A stretch of DNA of 64,000 nucleotides. Source: G965229605 sp965229605. GTDB lineage: Bacteria > Pseudomonadota > Alphaproteobacteria > CBDDJK01. Made by a program: the position numbers and the translations under genes. The stretch spans positions 2,604,001 through 2,668,000 of the forward strand of contig OZ245892.1 of NCBI GenBank assembly GCA_965229605.1. Reading direction: 5' to 3'. The notes beneath the pieces are model-generated. The model was not told the origin of the DNA. It did no database searches and saw nothing but the letters and a program-made list of their open reading frames with translations. This document shows, piece by piece, positions 1 to 9,510 of this stretch (position 1 is its first letter; each line of letters begins with the position of its first letter).

Positions 1-880
1 CGGCCAGATGCGTCCCGCCATCGCGCTGCGGGATATTATTGGTAAAACAAAGCATGGTTTCATGATAGGAATCCGTCCATTCCAGCGCACAATCAACCGT
101 CAGTCCATCGCGCTCTGCCATAATATGAATGGGCGGCGCATGAAGCGGGGTGCGCGAACGGTCCAGCCATTCAACATAGGCCACGACCCCGCCATCATAA
201 AAAAGATCAGCCGTTACCGGCTCAGCCTTGCGGGCATCGGTCAGCACAATCCGCACGCCTGAATTTAAAAAGGCCAGCTCGCGTAAACGGTGCTCCAGAA
301 CATTATAGTCAAATTCTGTGCGGCTGAAGGTCTCGCTGGAGGGTAAAAAGGTAATTTCTGTCCCGGTTTCTTCTCCATCAACCTTGCCAGTTACCTCAAG
401 CGGGTTTTCCGCGACACCATTGGCAAAGCGCATACGATGGATATCCCCGGCCCGGCGGATGGTCAGAATCAGCCACGAAGACAGCGCATTCACCACCGAT
501 ACCCCGACCCCGTGCAGCCCGCCCGACACTTTATAGCTGTTCTGGTCAAACTTCCCGCCCGCATGAAGCTGCGTCATAATGACCTCGGCGGCAGAAATGC
601 CTTCCTCGGCATGAATATCGGTGGGAATACCGCGCCCGTTATCGGTGACAGTTACCGACCCATCGCCGTTTAAAATAACCTCTACCCGGTCGCAATGCCC
701 GGCCAGAGCCTCGTCAATCGCATTGTCGACCACCTCATAAACCATATGATGCAAGCCGGTGCCGTCATCGGTATCGCCGATATACATGCCCGGACGCTTG
801 CGCACAGCCTCCAGCCCGCGCAAGACCTTGATCGAATCCGCCCCGTAATCCGGGTCATCCAGTTTGGCTGTTTGGCTCAT
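1..880 (-). CDS. gyrB: DNA gyrase subunit B, N-terminal part (cut by window edge)
   Basis: The start codon lies at 880-878 and the frame stays open to base 1, so about 293 N-terminal residues are present. GyrB with GyrA forms the type II topoisomerase that adds negative supercoils with ATP. Seen directly: a GHKL ATPase domain with the GyrB signature RPGMYIGDT near residue 35, the Mg/ATP-binding VVDNAIDEA, the DNGRGIP loop, and the lid GGLHGVGVSVVNAL. These identify type II topoisomerase B subunits. ParE has the same domain, but the spacing and the GDTDDGTGLHHMVYE stretch read as GyrB. The C-terminal TOPRIM region is outside the window. Confidence 0.95.
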   Translation of the reverse strand, partial: MSQTAKLDDPDYGADSIKVLRGLEAVRKRPGMYIGDTDDGTGLHHMVYEVVDNAIDEALAGHCDRVEVILNGDGSVTVTDNGRGIPTDIHAEEGISAAEVIMTQLHAGGKFDQNSYKVSGGLHGVGVSVVNALSSWLILTIRRAGDIHRMRFANGVAENPLEVTGKVDGEETGTEITFLPSSETFSRTEFDYNVLEHRLRELAFLNSGVRIVLTDARKAEPVTADLFYDGGVVAYVEWLDRSRTPLHAPPIHIMAERDGLTVDCALEWTDSYHETMLCFTNNIPQRDGGTHLA

Positions 881-1011
881 ATTTGCGCTTTTTCTCTCTG
901 CAGCAGAGAATAGGGGGTGGAAGAACAAGGCTTGCCAGAATATTTACGTGCCACAGTGAAAGGGTGAATCGCGCCCTCTTGTCAAGCTTGGTGGTTCTAG
1001 TTGCGCCCACG

Positions 1012-1039
1012 TTTTAATCGCGGCTGGCTTTTAATCGCG
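1012..1039. repeat. Short direct repeat, 11 bp at 17-bp period
   Basis: TTTTAATCGCG occurs at 1012-1022 and again at 1029-1039. The second copy contains the stop codon of the AI-2E transporter gene. It is one of the short tandem duplications seen across the window and may shift where the gene ends. No function is assigned. Confidence 0.7.
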
Positions 1040-2104
1040 ATAAAGTTCTTCGATATTTCCGTTTGCGGAGAGGAGGATTGCGAGTGGCCGGGTTGCGGGG
1101 GCCTGCGCGAGGACGACGAGTCCGACAACCATGAGCGGGACGGAGAGGATTGCGCCGATCACGCCCCACAGGCTTCCGAACAGGATGAGGCCGAGCAGGA
1201 TAAACAGCGGGCTGAGGTTAAGGGAGCGTCCGACGATTCGTGGTTCGATGACGTTTCCGACGAGGATTTGTGCGAAGGTGAGGCTTGCGAGCACGATGAA
1301 GGCTGTGATCAGGGTCGGGAACTGGATGAGGCTTAGGGCAAATGGGAAGAGGACGGCGATCATTGACCCGATATAGGGGATAAAGTTGAGGATAAATGCG
1401 ATGAGGGCCCAGAATCCCGGGAAGTCGACTCCTGCCATCCAGAGGATGACATAGGTGAGGGCTGAGACGATTGCGCTCATGAGGGCTTTTGTTCCGATGT
1501 ATCGTTGCATGAGTTCACTGATGAGGGCTAGTCTTTGCCTCCATGCTTTCGCGGATTCTCGTCCGCCGGATATCTGGTCGAGTTTGAGGAGCAGGCTTCG
1601 TTGTTCGAGCAGGATAAAGCTTGTGAACAGGAGGACGGAGAAGGTATCACCGACGAGGTCGGTGAGTCCGCGGGTTATTCTTCCGATCCACTGGCTTAGT
1701 GAGAGGCGGGAGATCAGTTCGCGCAGGCTTGGCGTTTCGGTGAGGCCGAGGTATTGGACTCCGCGTGCGATGAGGTTTTGCATATTTTCCTGGTAGCGCG
1801 GGGCTTCCTGGGTGAGTCGTGAGACGTTTCCGGCGATGATATCGGTCATCAGCCAGAGTGCGGCGAGCACCGATGCGATGGCGAGGGCCATGGCGAGGGG
1901 TCCGGGTATTTTGGCGGGGCCGAGTTGCAGCCGGGTCAGGCATTTTGCGGTTGCGTCGAGGACGACTGCGAGCAGGATTGCGAGGAAGAGCGGTTGAAAG
2001 ATAGGCCGCCCGACCCACAGGGCATAGAGGACGAGGGCGACGATACCGATTCCGCCTGTCCAGACTAGCGAGGGGATGATAGTTGTTTTAGGTTGTGGCG
2101 GCAT
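1031..2104 (-). CDS. AI-2E family transporter (PerM/YdiK-like membrane protein)
   Basis: 357 residues, the usual length for the AI-2E/UPF0118 exporter family. These inner-membrane proteins have seven or eight helices. Members have been linked to autoinducer-2 export or Na+/H+ exchange, so the substrate cannot be read from sequence. Hydrophobic segments lie at about residues 12-50, 68-90, 150-170 and 205-330. The conserved C-terminal part carries NFIPYIGSMIA and GNVIEPRIVGRSLNLSP, both family hallmarks. There is no clear Shine-Dalgarno (SD) sequence before the ATG. Synonymous codons strongly favour CTC, GTC, ATC and GGA, unlike gcrA next door, so the plus strand here is G/T-rich. Confidence 0.88.
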   Translation of the reverse strand: MPPQPKTTIIPSLVWTGGIGIVALVLYALWVGRPIFQPLFLAILLAVVLDATAKCLTRLQLGPAKIPGPLAMALAIASVLAALWLMTDIIAGNVSRLTQEAPRYQENMQNLIARGVQYLGLTETPSLRELISRLSLSQWIGRITRGLTDLVGDTFSVLLFTSFILLEQRSLLLKLDQISGGRESAKAWRQRLALISELMQRYIGTKALMSAIVSALTYVILWMAGVDFPGFWALIAFILNFIPYIGSMIAVLFPFALSLIQFPTLITAFIVLASLTFAQILVGNVIEPRIVGRSLNLSPLFILLGLILFGSLWGVIGAILSVPLMVVGLVVLAQAPATRPLAILLSANGNIEELYRD

Positions 2105-2156
2105 AATCTTTTAGGCCAAAAGAAATATCAAGCCCGAAGACGCGCCAGAAGGAGTA

Positions 2157-2588
2157 TCAGGCTGGATTGCCGGAAGAGGCTGTTTTTTCTGGTTGAGGGG
2201 TGTTTTCAGACTTACTTGTATGATCGGAATCATTGGGGCTTTTGGCGGCATTGATTTCGGCATCGGGTCGGCGATAGGCGATTTGCCAATGTTCCAGACA
2301 ATAGGACTTGCCCGGAATAACCTTTGCACCGCAGAAGTAAAAGTCCTCTTTGCGCGGGTCGCCATGGGGCCATTGGCAGCTTCGGGTTGTGCCAAGGTGA
2401 ACCGGCTCGACCGGGGCAATACGCCTGGCTGCCGGAGGCCGCTGGCTTGACAATCCCAGCCGGTTGGCCTTGCCAATCACCGCATTGCGTGAAACTTTTG
2501 GCCCTATTTTATGGGCAATTTCGCGTGCAGAATAGCCGCCTTTCCACATTTCTGTCAGCAAAGCGACCGCATCAGGTGTCCACTCCAT
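2157..2588 (-). CDS. gcrA: GcrA cell-cycle regulator
   Basis: 143 residues. The N-terminus MEWTPDAVALLTEMWKGGYS, followed by AREIAHKIG and SRNAVIGKANRLGL, is the conserved GcrA helix-turn-helix. In Caulobacter, GcrA binds sigma-70 RNA polymerase at CcrM-methylated GANTC promoters and drives S-phase genes. The C-terminal CQWPHGDPRKEDFYFCGA and SYCLEHWQIAYR form the Cys-rich sigma-interacting module. It is a strong taxon marker for Alphaproteobacteria. The tail after residue 115 is low complexity. It stands alone on the minus strand, and its upstream gap contains a GANTC site. Confidence 0.95.
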   Translation of the reverse strand: MEWTPDAVALLTEMWKGGYSAREIAHKIGPKVSRNAVIGKANRLGLSSQRPPAARRIAPVEPVHLGTTRSCQWPHGDPRKEDFYFCGAKVIPGKSYCLEHWQIAYRRPDAEINAAKSPNDSDHTSKSENTPQPEKTASSGNPA

Positions 2589-2640
2589 CTCCGCTGCCCT
2601 CTCTCTGGCTATACAAGATATAGAAGAATAAGTATATGTA

Positions 2641-2736
2641 GTAGATTCTACAAAAAGATAGTCTATATAATGTTATTCAGGGGCGATTGGCAACGATAAA
2701 AGGAGATGGCACGTTTCTTTCCTGTGGAAAACGTGC
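2641..2736. promoter_or_regulatory. Palindromes in the gcrA upstream gap
   Basis: The 203-bp gap between gcrA and the next gene (divergent) holds two inverted repeats. GTAGATTCTAC (2641-2651) is an 11-bp palindrome around a GANTC site, the sequence methylated by CcrM in this class. GCACGTTT (2709-2716) pairs with AAACGTGC (2729-2736) over a 12-base loop. Either could be an operator. Regulation of gcrA by methylation is known in relatives, but it is only inferred here. Confidence 0.3.
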
Positions 2737-2791
2737 ATTATCGAGTAAAGTCATGAACTAAGCCGGGTCGGCGCATAAAAATACGAAATAG

Positions 2792-3772
2792 ATGACAATA
2801 AGAATCAAAAATTTCACGGATTTTATCGGGATTGACTGGTCCGGAGCCAATATCAAGCCGTCTAAAGGCAATCCGGCTTTGGCGGTTGGCCATTGTCAAA
2901 GCGGCGATAGACCGCCGCGCCTGGTTTTGCCGGAAAACGGCGGAGCCTGGACCCGTCAGGCGATTGCCGATTTTATCGTTGCTATATCCCGGGAACCAGC
3001 CGAACGACGAGTTCTAATCGGAATTGACTGTAATTTTGGCTATTGTCACACAGTCGGGGTGCGCCAGTTTGGGGCTTCCTACACCAGCTATGACCTCTGG
3101 CAGGCGGTTGAAAAAGCCGCAACCGAAAAGCCCCCAGACTCCCAAGATTTTTACTCTCAAGATTTTTATGCGGGCGCCTATGCCCGCCACCCTGTTCTCG
3201 GTCAGGTTTTCTGGACAAAAGGCCCGCAGCCGGACTGGTTTATCCCCGAAAAACTGATGCGTCAGACCGAAAAACATTGTATCGCCCAATCCTTGGGACG
3301 GCCTGAAAGCCCGTTCAAACTGATCGGGGCCAAACAGGTTGGCAAAGGCGGGCTTGCCGGAATGCGGATGGGGCTTTTTTTAAAAGAACAACTGGGATCA
3401 GACCTTTGCATCTGGCCCTTCGAGAAAGACACCTGCGGTCAAGCCCGGACGGTGATCACAGAAATTTTCCCGCGCCAGTTTCTGGTCCGTGCCGGGTTCA
3501 GACAACAGAAAATTCACAGTGCCGCCGATTTTACCGATGCGCTCTATCGGCTCGGGGTGCGCCCGGATACAAATCAGGTCTCGCCACTGCTTTCAGGGCT
3601 TGATTTTGCGCAGGACCGGACTATCAGTGATAAAACCGATGCTCTATGTGCAGCCGTCGGGCTGCGGATGCTCTGCGGGCAAAAGCTCCATGTGCCTGTT
3701 GATCTTTTCCATCCACCCGCCATGACCCGGGCTGCACAACTCTGTGAAGGATGGATTTTCGGGGTGGCTTGA
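2792..3772 (+). CDS. DUF429-like predicted RNase H-fold protein
   Basis: 326 residues of unknown function. The N-terminal FIGIDWSGA, then VLIGIDCNFGY, and the late SDKTDALCAAVGLR match the spaced acidic motifs of the RNase H-like fold seen in DUF429 proteins, which are predicted but unproven nucleases. TEIFPRQF lies before the last motif, as in that family. A 15-bp in-frame tandem duplication (3140-3169) gives SQDFY twice, which looks like a recent slippage event. Start ATG at 2792 lacks an obvious SD. The stop is 5 nt before the next gene, so the two are probably co-transcribed. The family call is by motif pattern only. Confidence 0.6.
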   Translation: MTIRIKNFTDFIGIDWSGANIKPSKGNPALAVGHCQSGDRPPRLVLPENGGAWTRQAIADFIVAISREPAERRVLIGIDCNFGYCHTVGVRQFGASYTSYDLWQAVEKAATEKPPDSQDFYSQDFYAGAYARHPVLGQVFWTKGPQPDWFIPEKLMRQTEKHCIAQSLGRPESPFKLIGAKQVGKGGLAGMRMGLFLKEQLGSDLCIWPFEKDTCGQARTVITEIFPRQFLVRAGFRQQKIHSAADFTDALYRLGVRPDTNQVSPLLSGLDFAQDRTISDKTDALCAAVGLRMLCGQKLHVPVDLFHPPAMTRAAQLCEGWIFGVA

Positions 3773-3777
3773 TTTTG

Positions 3778-5484
3778 ATGAACGAAAAAGAAAGCGGATT
3801 CTCCACCCCCGAGAACTGGCTGGAAGCCGCAAAGCACTATAAAAGAAAAGGCGATTTTATCTCTGCCCTGACCGCCGTCGAACAAGCCTGTGTGCGTCTG
3901 CCTGCCCAGGATACACAGGCCCTTGCGGCGGCCTTTTCCTTAAAAGGACTGGTGCTGGAAAAACTCAAACGCTATCAAGAATCAGCGCAGGCTCTACGCA
4001 AAGCCGCCCGCTTTTCGCCAACCAATGCCACCATTGCCGCCAATCTGATTTCAGTCCATTTCCTGTGCGGCGATTATCAGGCCGCAATCTCGGCAGCCGG
4101 AACCGCACTTGAACGTTTTCCCGACCAGATCAGCCTTTGGGCCGCGCGGGCCGCCGCCTATGTCATGCTGCGCGATATCGACAAGGCCCTTGATGATTTC
4201 AGTATCGTAACCGGACGGCTCCAGCCAGAATTTTTACAACTCCCGCCTGCCGATCAGGCCCAGATTTATAATAACTACGCCAATACGCTGGTCTATGCCG
4301 AACGCTATGTTGAAGCCGGAACTCATTTGCAAAAAGCCTGCGCGCTCTGCCCCGATATATCAGAATATCATGAACAAGCCGTGCGGGCCTTGCGCTTTGG
4401 TCGTAATTTTGAAGCCGCACAAAAAATCGCCGAACAGGCAAAACCACTCCTTGAACATTCGGACGCTTTAAGACTGTCGCTGGCTTTCCTCTATTTAACC
4501 CTTGAAGACTATGAGCAGGGCTTGAAATTCTATGAAAACCGCATGAGTGCCGAACCCGCAAACTCGCCCCCCGGCGGGGCTTTGCCCTTTAAAGCAAACG
4601 AAGACTATGTGCTGTTGCAGCAATGCCCGGAACTTAACCTGATGCAACATAAAGATGCACCTGAAAAACAAAAGAAAACCCTGCTGAAAAAATCCCGTAT
4701 TCTGGTCACCACCGAACAGGGCTATGGCGATATGATCATGTTTGCCCGCTTCCTGCCCCGGCTCTGCCAGCAGGCCAAAAGCGTCACCTTCTATCAAACC
4801 CGCCCGGAACTGACCTTGCAGACCTTATGGATTGAAGCCCCGGACAATCTGAATATAGTGTCTGCCCCGGCCCCGCTTCCGGCTTTTGATTACTGGATAT
4901 GCGAAGCCAGCCTGCCCGGGTTTTATCAGGCCTCTGCCCGGGACCTGCCGCCGCCAGTGCGTCTACAGGCCCTGCAGCCCGATAAAATACGCTGGAAAGA
5001 CTGGCTGGATAACCATTGCCAAACGCAGCCCGACTGGCCCCGCATCGGCGTGGTCGGGCATTGGCGGCATAACGACAAACGCTTTCAAAAGCAAATGGGG
5101 CTGATCGCGCTGGAACCCCTTGCGGCTAAACCCTGCTGGTTTATTGCGCTGGAACCCGAACTCTTGCCAGAGGACCAGGCCTTTATTGATCAAGGGCATT
5201 TTAAAAATCTTCTGCGCCCGCCCACAAACTACCGCGATTTTGCTGACAGTGCCGCGCTTATATCAAATCTTGACCGGGTGATCACGGTGGATACCGTCTT
5301 TATCCATCTGGCGGCAAGCCTTGGCGTGCCTGTTGATGCGCTGGTGCCCTTTGCGGCAGACTGGCGGTGGGGACTGGCTGAACAAGGCGGCGGGCCCTGG
5401 TATCAAAAAGGCGTCACAATCTATCGTCAGAAAACTGCCGGAGACTGGTCAACCTGCATTGATCAGGTCGCAAAGACCTTATGA
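3778..5484 (+). CDS. TPR protein with C-terminal glycosyltransferase-9-like domain
   Basis: About 568 residues from ATG 3778, which begins 5 nt after the previous stop; an in-frame ATG at 3751 inside the upstream gene is less likely. Residues 10-250 are tetratricopeptide repeats (AAKHYKRKGDFISALTAVEQA; the KRYQESAQALRKAARFSP unit is typical). The C-terminal half has EQGYGDMIMFARFLPRL and later DRVITVDTVFIHLAASLGVPV, the two landmarks of the GT9/heptosyltransferase-like fold found in TPR-linked proteins. It is probably cytoplasmic and involved in glycan or protein glycosylation. The acceptor is unknown. The gene at 54196 has the same architecture. Confidence 0.7.
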   Translation: MNEKESGFSTPENWLEAAKHYKRKGDFISALTAVEQACVRLPAQDTQALAAAFSLKGLVLEKLKRYQESAQALRKAARFSPTNATIAANLISVHFLCGDYQAAISAAGTALERFPDQISLWAARAAAYVMLRDIDKALDDFSIVTGRLQPEFLQLPPADQAQIYNNYANTLVYAERYVEAGTHLQKACALCPDISEYHEQAVRALRFGRNFEAAQKIAEQAKPLLEHSDALRLSLAFLYLTLEDYEQGLKFYENRMSAEPANSPPGGALPFKANEDYVLLQQCPELNLMQHKDAPEKQKKTLLKKSRILVTTEQGYGDMIMFARFLPRLCQQAKSVTFYQTRPELTLQTLWIEAPDNLNIVSAPAPLPAFDYWICEASLPGFYQASARDLPPPVRLQALQPDKIRWKDWLDNHCQTQPDWPRIGVVGHWRHNDKRFQKQMGLIALEPLAAKPCWFIALEPELLPEDQAFIDQGHFKNLLRPPTNYRDFADSAALISNLDRVITVDTVFIHLAASLGVPVDALVPFAADWRWGLAEQGGGPWYQKGVTIYRQKTAGDWSTCIDQVAKTL

Positions 5485-5575
5485 CTTTTAAAGGCCCTTC
5501 ACCTGCCTTGATATCATTTGCTAAATTGCGTAAGGATGACCCGCAACAGGCGATATGTGCGGGAGGGAAAACATC

Positions 5576-7057
5576 ATGACAACATCCAGAGAAACAACCT
5601 TGAAACTGCATGAAACAGACAATGTTGTTGTTTTGCTACAGGCTTTAAAAGGCATTCCGGCGGGTCATAAAATGGCCTGCGCCCCGATCCCCAAAGGCAG
5701 CGCGATTTTAAAATACGGGCAGATCATTGGTTTTGCGGCAAGCGATATTGCCGAAGGATCGCATGTTCATGTCCACAATGTTGAAGTCCAGGACTATGAG
5801 CTTGATTATGCGGTCGGCAGTCAGGTCAAGCCGACCGATTTCATTAAGGAAACCCCGACCTTTAGGGGCTATCGCCGTCCGTCAGGAAAAGCCGGGACCC
5901 GCAATTATGTCGCCATTCTCTCAACCGTGAATTGTTCGGCAACGGCGGTTCAGAATATTGCCAAAGGCCTTAACGAGATTGTGCAAAAAAACTATCCCAA
6001 TATTGACGGGGTTGTGCCGATCACGCACGGGCAGGGCTGTTCGCTGGGGGCCAGTGGCTATGGCTCCGAAAACCTGCAACGGGTTCTGGGCGGCTATTGT
6101 CGGCATCCGAATTTCTGCTTTACGATTATTGTCGGGCTGGGGTGCGAGACCTTGCAGATTGCCCGCTTGATGAAGGAACAAGGGCTGGAAACCGGGGATT
6201 ATCTTAAAACCATGACCATTCAGGGCACCGGCGGTTTGCGCAAAACCATTGCGGCTGGAATCGCCCAGGGTGAAGCCCTTTTGCAGGAAGCCAATCAGGC
6301 CAGACGCGAAGAAATTTCAGCCAGCGAGCTGGTCCTGGCCTTACAATGCGGGGGGTCAGATGGCTATTCAGGGATCACCGCCAACCCGGCACTTGGCAAG
6401 GCGGTTGATCAGCTGGTGGCTTTTGGCGGCAGCGCAATTTTGGCAGAAACCCCTGAAATTTACGGGGCCGAGCATCTATTGACGCGCCGGGCGGTGTCCA
6501 AACAGGTCGCAGATAAATTGCTGGAGCGCATCAAATGGTGGGAATCCTATACCAGCTATCATGGCGGGGCGATGAATAATAATCCCTCGCACGGCAACAA
6601 GGCCGGGGGGATCACCACCATCATGGAAAAATCGCTTGGCGCGGTAGCCAAAGGCGGTGGCACCAATCTTTGTGCGGTTTATGAATATGGCGAACCGGTG
6701 ACAGAAAAAGGCTTTGTCTTTATGGATTCGCCGGGCAATGACCCGATTTCGATCACCGGAGAAGTGGCCTCGGGGGCCAATATTGTCTGTTTCACCACCG
6801 GGCGCGGGTCGGTTTACGGCTGCAAGCCTGCGCCATCAATCAAACTTTGCACCAATTCGCGGACCTATCACCATATGATTGAGGATATGGACATCAACTG
6901 CGGCGATATTCTGGATGAGGGAGTGAGTATTGAGGCCAAAGGCACCGAAATTATGGATAGAATCCTGCGGGTTGCGTCTGGCGAGCGGACAAAGAGCGAG
7001 CAAGGCGGTTTGGGGGATTATGAATTTATCCCCTGGCAGATTGGCGCGATTATGTAG
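5576..7057 (+). CDS. UxaA-family altronate/galactarate dehydratase
   Basis: About 493 residues from ATG 5576, chosen because GGGAGGG lies 8 nt upstream. The enzyme family removes water from altronate or galactarate to give 2-keto-3-deoxy sugar acids, using a metal centre. Residues 10-95 form the SAF domain (KGIPAGHKMACAPIPKGSAI, HVHNVEVQDYELDYAVG). The rest is the UxaA catalytic region with the hallmark FRGYRRPSGKAGTRNYV, THGQGC, LGCE and AMNNNPSHGNKAGGITTIMEKSLG. Full-length fused SAF+UxaA proteins are the norm. Substrate (altronate versus galactarate or another acid) is not decidable. It is monocistronic here, far from the galactoside genes at 41-50 kb. Confidence 0.88.
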   Translation: MTTSRETTLKLHETDNVVVLLQALKGIPAGHKMACAPIPKGSAILKYGQIIGFAASDIAEGSHVHVHNVEVQDYELDYAVGSQVKPTDFIKETPTFRGYRRPSGKAGTRNYVAILSTVNCSATAVQNIAKGLNEIVQKNYPNIDGVVPITHGQGCSLGASGYGSENLQRVLGGYCRHPNFCFTIIVGLGCETLQIARLMKEQGLETGDYLKTMTIQGTGGLRKTIAAGIAQGEALLQEANQARREEISASELVLALQCGGSDGYSGITANPALGKAVDQLVAFGGSAILAETPEIYGAEHLLTRRAVSKQVADKLLERIKWWESYTSYHGGAMNNNPSHGNKAGGITTIMEKSLGAVAKGGGTNLCAVYEYGEPVTEKGFVFMDSPGNDPISITGEVASGANIVCFTTGRGSVYGCKPAPSIKLCTNSRTYHHMIEDMDINCGDILDEGVSIEAKGTEIMDRILRVASGERTKSEQGGLGDYEFIPWQIGAIM

Positions 7058-7063
7058 GTTTTT

Positions 7064-9412
7064 TTACGGGGAGAGCTGCCAGCTGCCGAGTGCGCCGGGC
7101 TGATAGTCTGCGGGTTTGCTGGAGATAGAAATCAGTCCCCCGGTTGCCCAGAGATGGGCAAAATTGTCATAGAGCGGGGAGAGGAACCAGCCGGATTGCC
7201 CGGTTGAGTGAATAAAGCCGGATGAATCAAGGTCGGCGAAATCATAGATAGCGCGAAAGCTGGTGCCGTTATAGGTCTGATAGGGGTCATTTTCGTCTGA
7301 AAAGCGGGATCTGGCCCGGTTAAGGGCAAAGGGTCCCCCGGCAACCGGCTGTTCAACAGTGAAGAGATCGCCGATGACCGGGATAAAGGACAGCGGCACA
7401 TGGAGGCCACGGGCCGCATGAGCTTCTCCCCATTGCCAGTCCTGCCAGTTGCTTCCGTAGCGCGATTCAAGGTCCAAAAGGGCAGCTTCAAGAGCGGCAA
7501 CCAGCTGATCGCTGCAATTTTCTTCCCCGGCGGTGCGCCGGTCATCGCACCAGTTGCGGGCGGGATTATCTTCCAGCAGCCGCAAGCCGGTCAGTGCGCG
7601 TGGTTGCCAATAGTCCGGGAAGATATCGCCCAGATCATCGCGTAAAAGACGCTCCAGCACATGGCGGTGCCAGGCCGTCATAATCAGGGGTTCCGGCCCG
7701 GTCTTTGCCATGGTGCCGCCCCAGTCCCGCAAGCGGGTTTCAAGCGCAGGGTCAATCCGCCCGGCGACCATTGGCAGCATTTTATCGCGCAAAGAAAGAT
7801 AGGCGGCAGAATGTGAATCCATCTGCGCGGCTGCGCTGGAGCGCGAGGAATGTTTTGCCGCACGCTTTATAATCAGGTCTTGCAAACGCTGCATGCGCCA
7901 GGGTTCTTCCCAGTCGTAAGTCAAATGATAGGCGGCTTCATCGGGAGTAATTCGCACATTTGCTGTGGCAATCGCCTTGCTTGCGGGATCAGAGAGTACG
8001 GGCAGTTGTTCAAAAGGAATCACGCCTGTCCAGTCATAGCTGTTCATCCAGCCCGGATTGGGGGCGCGGCCCTGGATCAGATTGTCTCTGGCGCGTTGCG
8101 GGGTCTGGCCCGGGGCAATCATGCCAATCGACCCGTTTTGATCGGCAATGACCATGGCTTGCGAAGGCCCGGAAAAATCACGCATCGCCTGTTTATAGTC
8201 GGCGATATTTTTGACATCCCAAAGGCTGTTTGCCAGATTGAGCGTGCGATCTCTATCATCCAGCACCTGCCAGGCCAGCGCCGGGGCAAAGCCCGGCCCG
8301 ACCAGCCGACCAAGCTGCCGATAAAATTCGGGCAAGATTGGTCCATGGCGGCTTTCTTCGCGGATAAACGTGACCGGATCAGACCCTTTGACAATGATTT
8401 CTTCGGGTGTTTGTTTAAAATCCTGCCAACCGCCGGGTGCCAGATAGCGGGCCGGATTTGCCGGATCGCGCTGTTCCAGATAGATATCCTGAATATCAGC
8501 CCCGACATTGGTAAAGCCCCAGGCCACATCCCGATTATGGCCCAGAACCATGACCGGCAAACCGACCAGGGTGGCACCGATCAGATGCCGGTCCTTTTCC
8601 TTTTCATGCAAATGGGCAAGATACCAAAGCGACGGGGCCGACAGGCCAAGATGGGGGTCATTGGCCAGCAAGGGTTTACCGCTTTCGGTCCGCGCCCCGT
8701 CAATCACCCAGTTGTTGGAGGCCCCTTTTTCGGTTTTTTCTATGTCCTGTTTCTCGTCCGGTTTTGGCGGCAAGGGTCCGTCCGGCAAAGAAAGTAGCGT
8801 CCTGAGATCAGGCAGCGGGGGCTGCGAATCGCCGGGATTTGGCGGCAAAAGCTCCATGATTTCAGCCGGATTGAGGCCAAGCCGCGCCATACCGAGGCGA
8901 AGAATTTCCTGATTGATATTGCCGGACAGGCTCAAGCCCATCAATTTCACCACTACAATGGAATCAACCGGGGTCCAGGGCGCAGGTTCAACCCCGAAAA
9001 TCAGAAATTCAATGGGCAGATGAGCGGCAAAGAAACGGTCTTGTTCTTTAAACAGCCAGGCATTGACTCCGGCAGTGTAGGACTCAAGGGCCCGGCGGGC
9101 TTCTGGCGATAAATGGGTAAGCGCGGCCTTTGCCGCCCGGTCCAGCCCGATGGTGCGCAGGAAAATATCCTGTTGCAGGCTGCGTGCGCCAAAAATTTCT
9201 GATAATTGCCCGCGCCCGGCCCGGCGCGAAAGTTCCAGCTGCCAGGCCCGGTCCTGCGCATGGGCATATCCCAGCCCGGCCAGAACATCATAGCGGTTTT
9301 CGGCACTGATATGCGGCACACCATTACGATCACGGACAATAGAAACCGGGCCGCTCAACCCGTCAATCGTGGCGTTGCCGCCTGTGGCAGGGTCGCCTCT
9401 TAACAAGAACAC
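7064..9412 (-). CDS. Penicillin acylase family N-terminal-nucleophile hydrolase
   Basis: 782 residues from GTG 9412. The family is made as a precursor, exported and self-cleaved, and hydrolyses amides such as beta-lactams or acyl-homoserine lactones. RDRNGVPHISAENRYDVLAGLGYAHAQDR at about residues 28-56 is the alpha chain. The self-cleavage site with the catalytic Ser is KGASNNWVI near residue 235, followed by LLANDPHLGLSAPSLWY. The frame continues hydrophobic upstream of GTG (KIIFLCISLIVATGLIAGI), giving a signal anchor, but no ATG exists before it overlaps the dsbA-like gene. The true start is therefore uncertain, possibly a rare codon near 9470. Substrate unknown. Confidence 0.87.
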   Translation of the reverse strand: MFLLRGDPATGGNATIDGLSGPVSIVRDRNGVPHISAENRYDVLAGLGYAHAQDRAWQLELSRRAGRGQLSEIFGARSLQQDIFLRTIGLDRAAKAALTHLSPEARRALESYTAGVNAWLFKEQDRFFAAHLPIEFLIFGVEPAPWTPVDSIVVVKLMGLSLSGNINQEILRLGMARLGLNPAEIMELLPPNPGDSQPPLPDLRTLLSLPDGPLPPKPDEKQDIEKTEKGASNNWVIDGARTESGKPLLANDPHLGLSAPSLWYLAHLHEKEKDRHLIGATLVGLPVMVLGHNRDVAWGFTNVGADIQDIYLEQRDPANPARYLAPGGWQDFKQTPEEIIVKGSDPVTFIREESRHGPILPEFYRQLGRLVGPGFAPALAWQVLDDRDRTLNLANSLWDVKNIADYKQAMRDFSGPSQAMVIADQNGSIGMIAPGQTPQRARDNLIQGRAPNPGWMNSYDWTGVIPFEQLPVLSDPASKAIATANVRITPDEAAYHLTYDWEEPWRMQRLQDLIIKRAAKHSSRSSAAAQMDSHSAAYLSLRDKMLPMVAGRIDPALETRLRDWGGTMAKTGPEPLIMTAWHRHVLERLLRDDLGDIFPDYWQPRALTGLRLLEDNPARNWCDDRRTAGEENCSDQLVAALEAALLDLESRYGSNWQDWQWGEAHAARGLHVPLSFIPVIGDLFTVEQPVAGGPFALNRARSRFSDENDPYQTYNGTSFRAIYDFADLDSSGFIHSTGQSGWFLSPLYDNFAHLWATGGLISISSKPADYQPGALGSWQLSP

Positions 9413-9510
9413 CGCCCCGGCAATCCCGGCGATCAGCCCGGTTGCAACAATCAGGCTGATGCACAGAAAAATAATTTTAAACAGGCGTTTAATCGGTTTA
9501 ATCCGTATTA

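Noticed and set aside
2707..2721. Sigma-54-like TGGCAC-N5-TTTC upstream of the RNase H-fold gene
   Set aside because: The -12 GC is missing and the segment is part of a hairpin.
7850..8797. 315-codon frame antisense to penicillin acylase
   Set aside because: It is a shadow of a gene with conserved catalytic motifs, and there is no SD or family similarity.
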